In this document: positions 5,549 through 5,992 of the stretch, one piece after another
How the letters are laid out: every line of letters starts with the position of its first letter
Position numbering within the stretch: the first letter of the stretch is position 1
Assembly (NCBI GenBank): GCA_021827465.1
Contig: JAKAVX010000183.1
Location: 1-5,992 of the forward strand
Reading direction: 5' to 3'
Source: Deltaproteobacteria bacterium
Lineage (GTDB): Bacteria; Desulfobacterota_B; Binatia; Binatales; Binataceae
Length of the DNA: 5,992 nt
The notes under the pieces: generated by a model
The model's database searches: none
Seen by the model: only the letters and a program-made list of their open reading frames with translations
What the model was told of the DNA's origin: nothing
Made by a program: the position numbers and the translations under genes

Positions 5549-5992
5549 ATGAAACGCGTCGCAATCGTGGGCATGCCCAACACGGGCAAGTCCACGTTCT
5601 TCAACCGGCTGACGGGCTCCAACGCGCGTGTTGCCAACTGGCCCGGTATCACGGTCGATATACAGGTCGCGAAAATCCCTCTCGACGGCGGTCTCGCGGA
5701 AGTCGTCGACCTTCCGGGAATCTACAGCCTGCACGGTTCCTCAGACGACGAGATGGTGGTGTGCCGGTTCCTGGAACGGGAGCCGGTAAACCTGTGCGTG
5801 GTGCTGTTGCACGCCGCCCAGCTCGACCGGCAGTTGACCCTTGCGCTGCAACTGAAGGCGCTCAAGCTGCCGCTCCTGATGCTTCTCAACATGGCCGATG
5901 AGGCCGAGACGCTCGGAGTTCGAATCGACACCGCGAAGCTCTCCGCGGCGCTCGGCTTTCCGGTCCAACTGATGAGCGCCAAGTACGGCGAG
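5549..5992 (+). CDS. feoB: FeoB, ferrous iron transporter, N-terminal G domain (3'-truncated by window edge)
   Basis: The first 148 residues of the inner-membrane Fe(II) permease FeoB; full-length proteins are usually 600-800 residues, so only the cytoplasmic GTPase domain is inside the window. All five G motifs are present: G1 GMPNTGKST (8-16), switch I/G2 PGITVD (32-37, with the conserved Thr), G3 DLPG (54-57, followed by IYSL), G4 NMAD (114-117) and G5 SAK (143-145). The S-x-D-D-E segment after IYSL is also typical. ATG 5549 is fixed by the G domain beginning at once (MKRVAIVG) and by its position one base after the feoA stop. No good Shine-Dalgarno precedes it, so translation probably depends on ribosomes finishing feoA. 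The membrane domain and any feoC lie beyond the window. Confidence 0.95.
   Translation, partial: MKRVAIVGMPNTGKSTFFNRLTGSNARVANWPGITVDIQVAKIPLDGGLAEVVDLPGIYSLHGSSDDEMVVCRFLEREPVNLCVVLLHAAQLDRQLTLALQLKALKLPLLMLLNMADEAETLGVRIDTAKLSAALGFPVQLMSAKYGE

Overview
The window is GC-rich, densely coded bacterial chromosome holding central metabolism, acyl-CoA metabolism and iron uptake. It has six protein genes, two of them cut by the window edges, and no RNA gene, CRISPR array, transposase or phage gene that I can see. The base composition, an acyl-CoA carboxylase with an EGGGGRPGDT motif, an EthD-type protein, a PPi-type phosphofructokinase and a dispersed-repeat-like hairpin together suggest an environmental proteobacterium-like lineage (for example a Binatota or deltaproteobacterial relative). 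That placement is a low-confidence impression; no marker gene is present.

Layout. (1) 1-1469, plus: the C-terminal ~488 residues of a biotin-dependent acyl-CoA carboxylase carboxyltransferase, open at the left edge. (2) 1470-1772: a 303-bp spacer holding a long imperfect inverted repeat (1621-1718). (3) 1773-3053, plus: a 6-phosphofructokinase whose active-site signature (GGDD and PKTIDND) points to pyrophosphate rather than ATP as phosphoryl donor. (4) 3170-4195, plus: a zinc-free MDR-family NADPH-dependent enone/alkenal reductase (CurA/prostaglandin-reductase type). (5) 4202-4242: a strong hairpin between convergent genes, probably a shared terminator. (6) 4255-5034, minus: an EthD-like protein built of two tandem dimeric-alpha/beta-barrel-type repeats. 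(7) 5035-5319: a divergent intergenic region with a perfect 21-bp palindromic Fur box over a plausible promoter -10 element. (8) 5320-5547 and 5549-5992, plus: feoA followed after one base by feoB, which runs off the right edge.

The clearest functional unit is the Fur-box/feoA/feoB iron(II)-uptake operon. It should be repressed by Fur with Fe(II) when iron is plentiful. The first three plus-strand genes are separated by 116-303 bp spacers with hairpins and look like independent metabolic genes rather than one operon. Nothing here is convincingly a new multi-gene system. The features most worth a second look are the inverted-repeat element, the duplicated EthD protein beside the Fur-controlled feo promoter, the PPi-type phosphofructokinase, and the possibly fused (BC-BCCP-CT) carboxylase.
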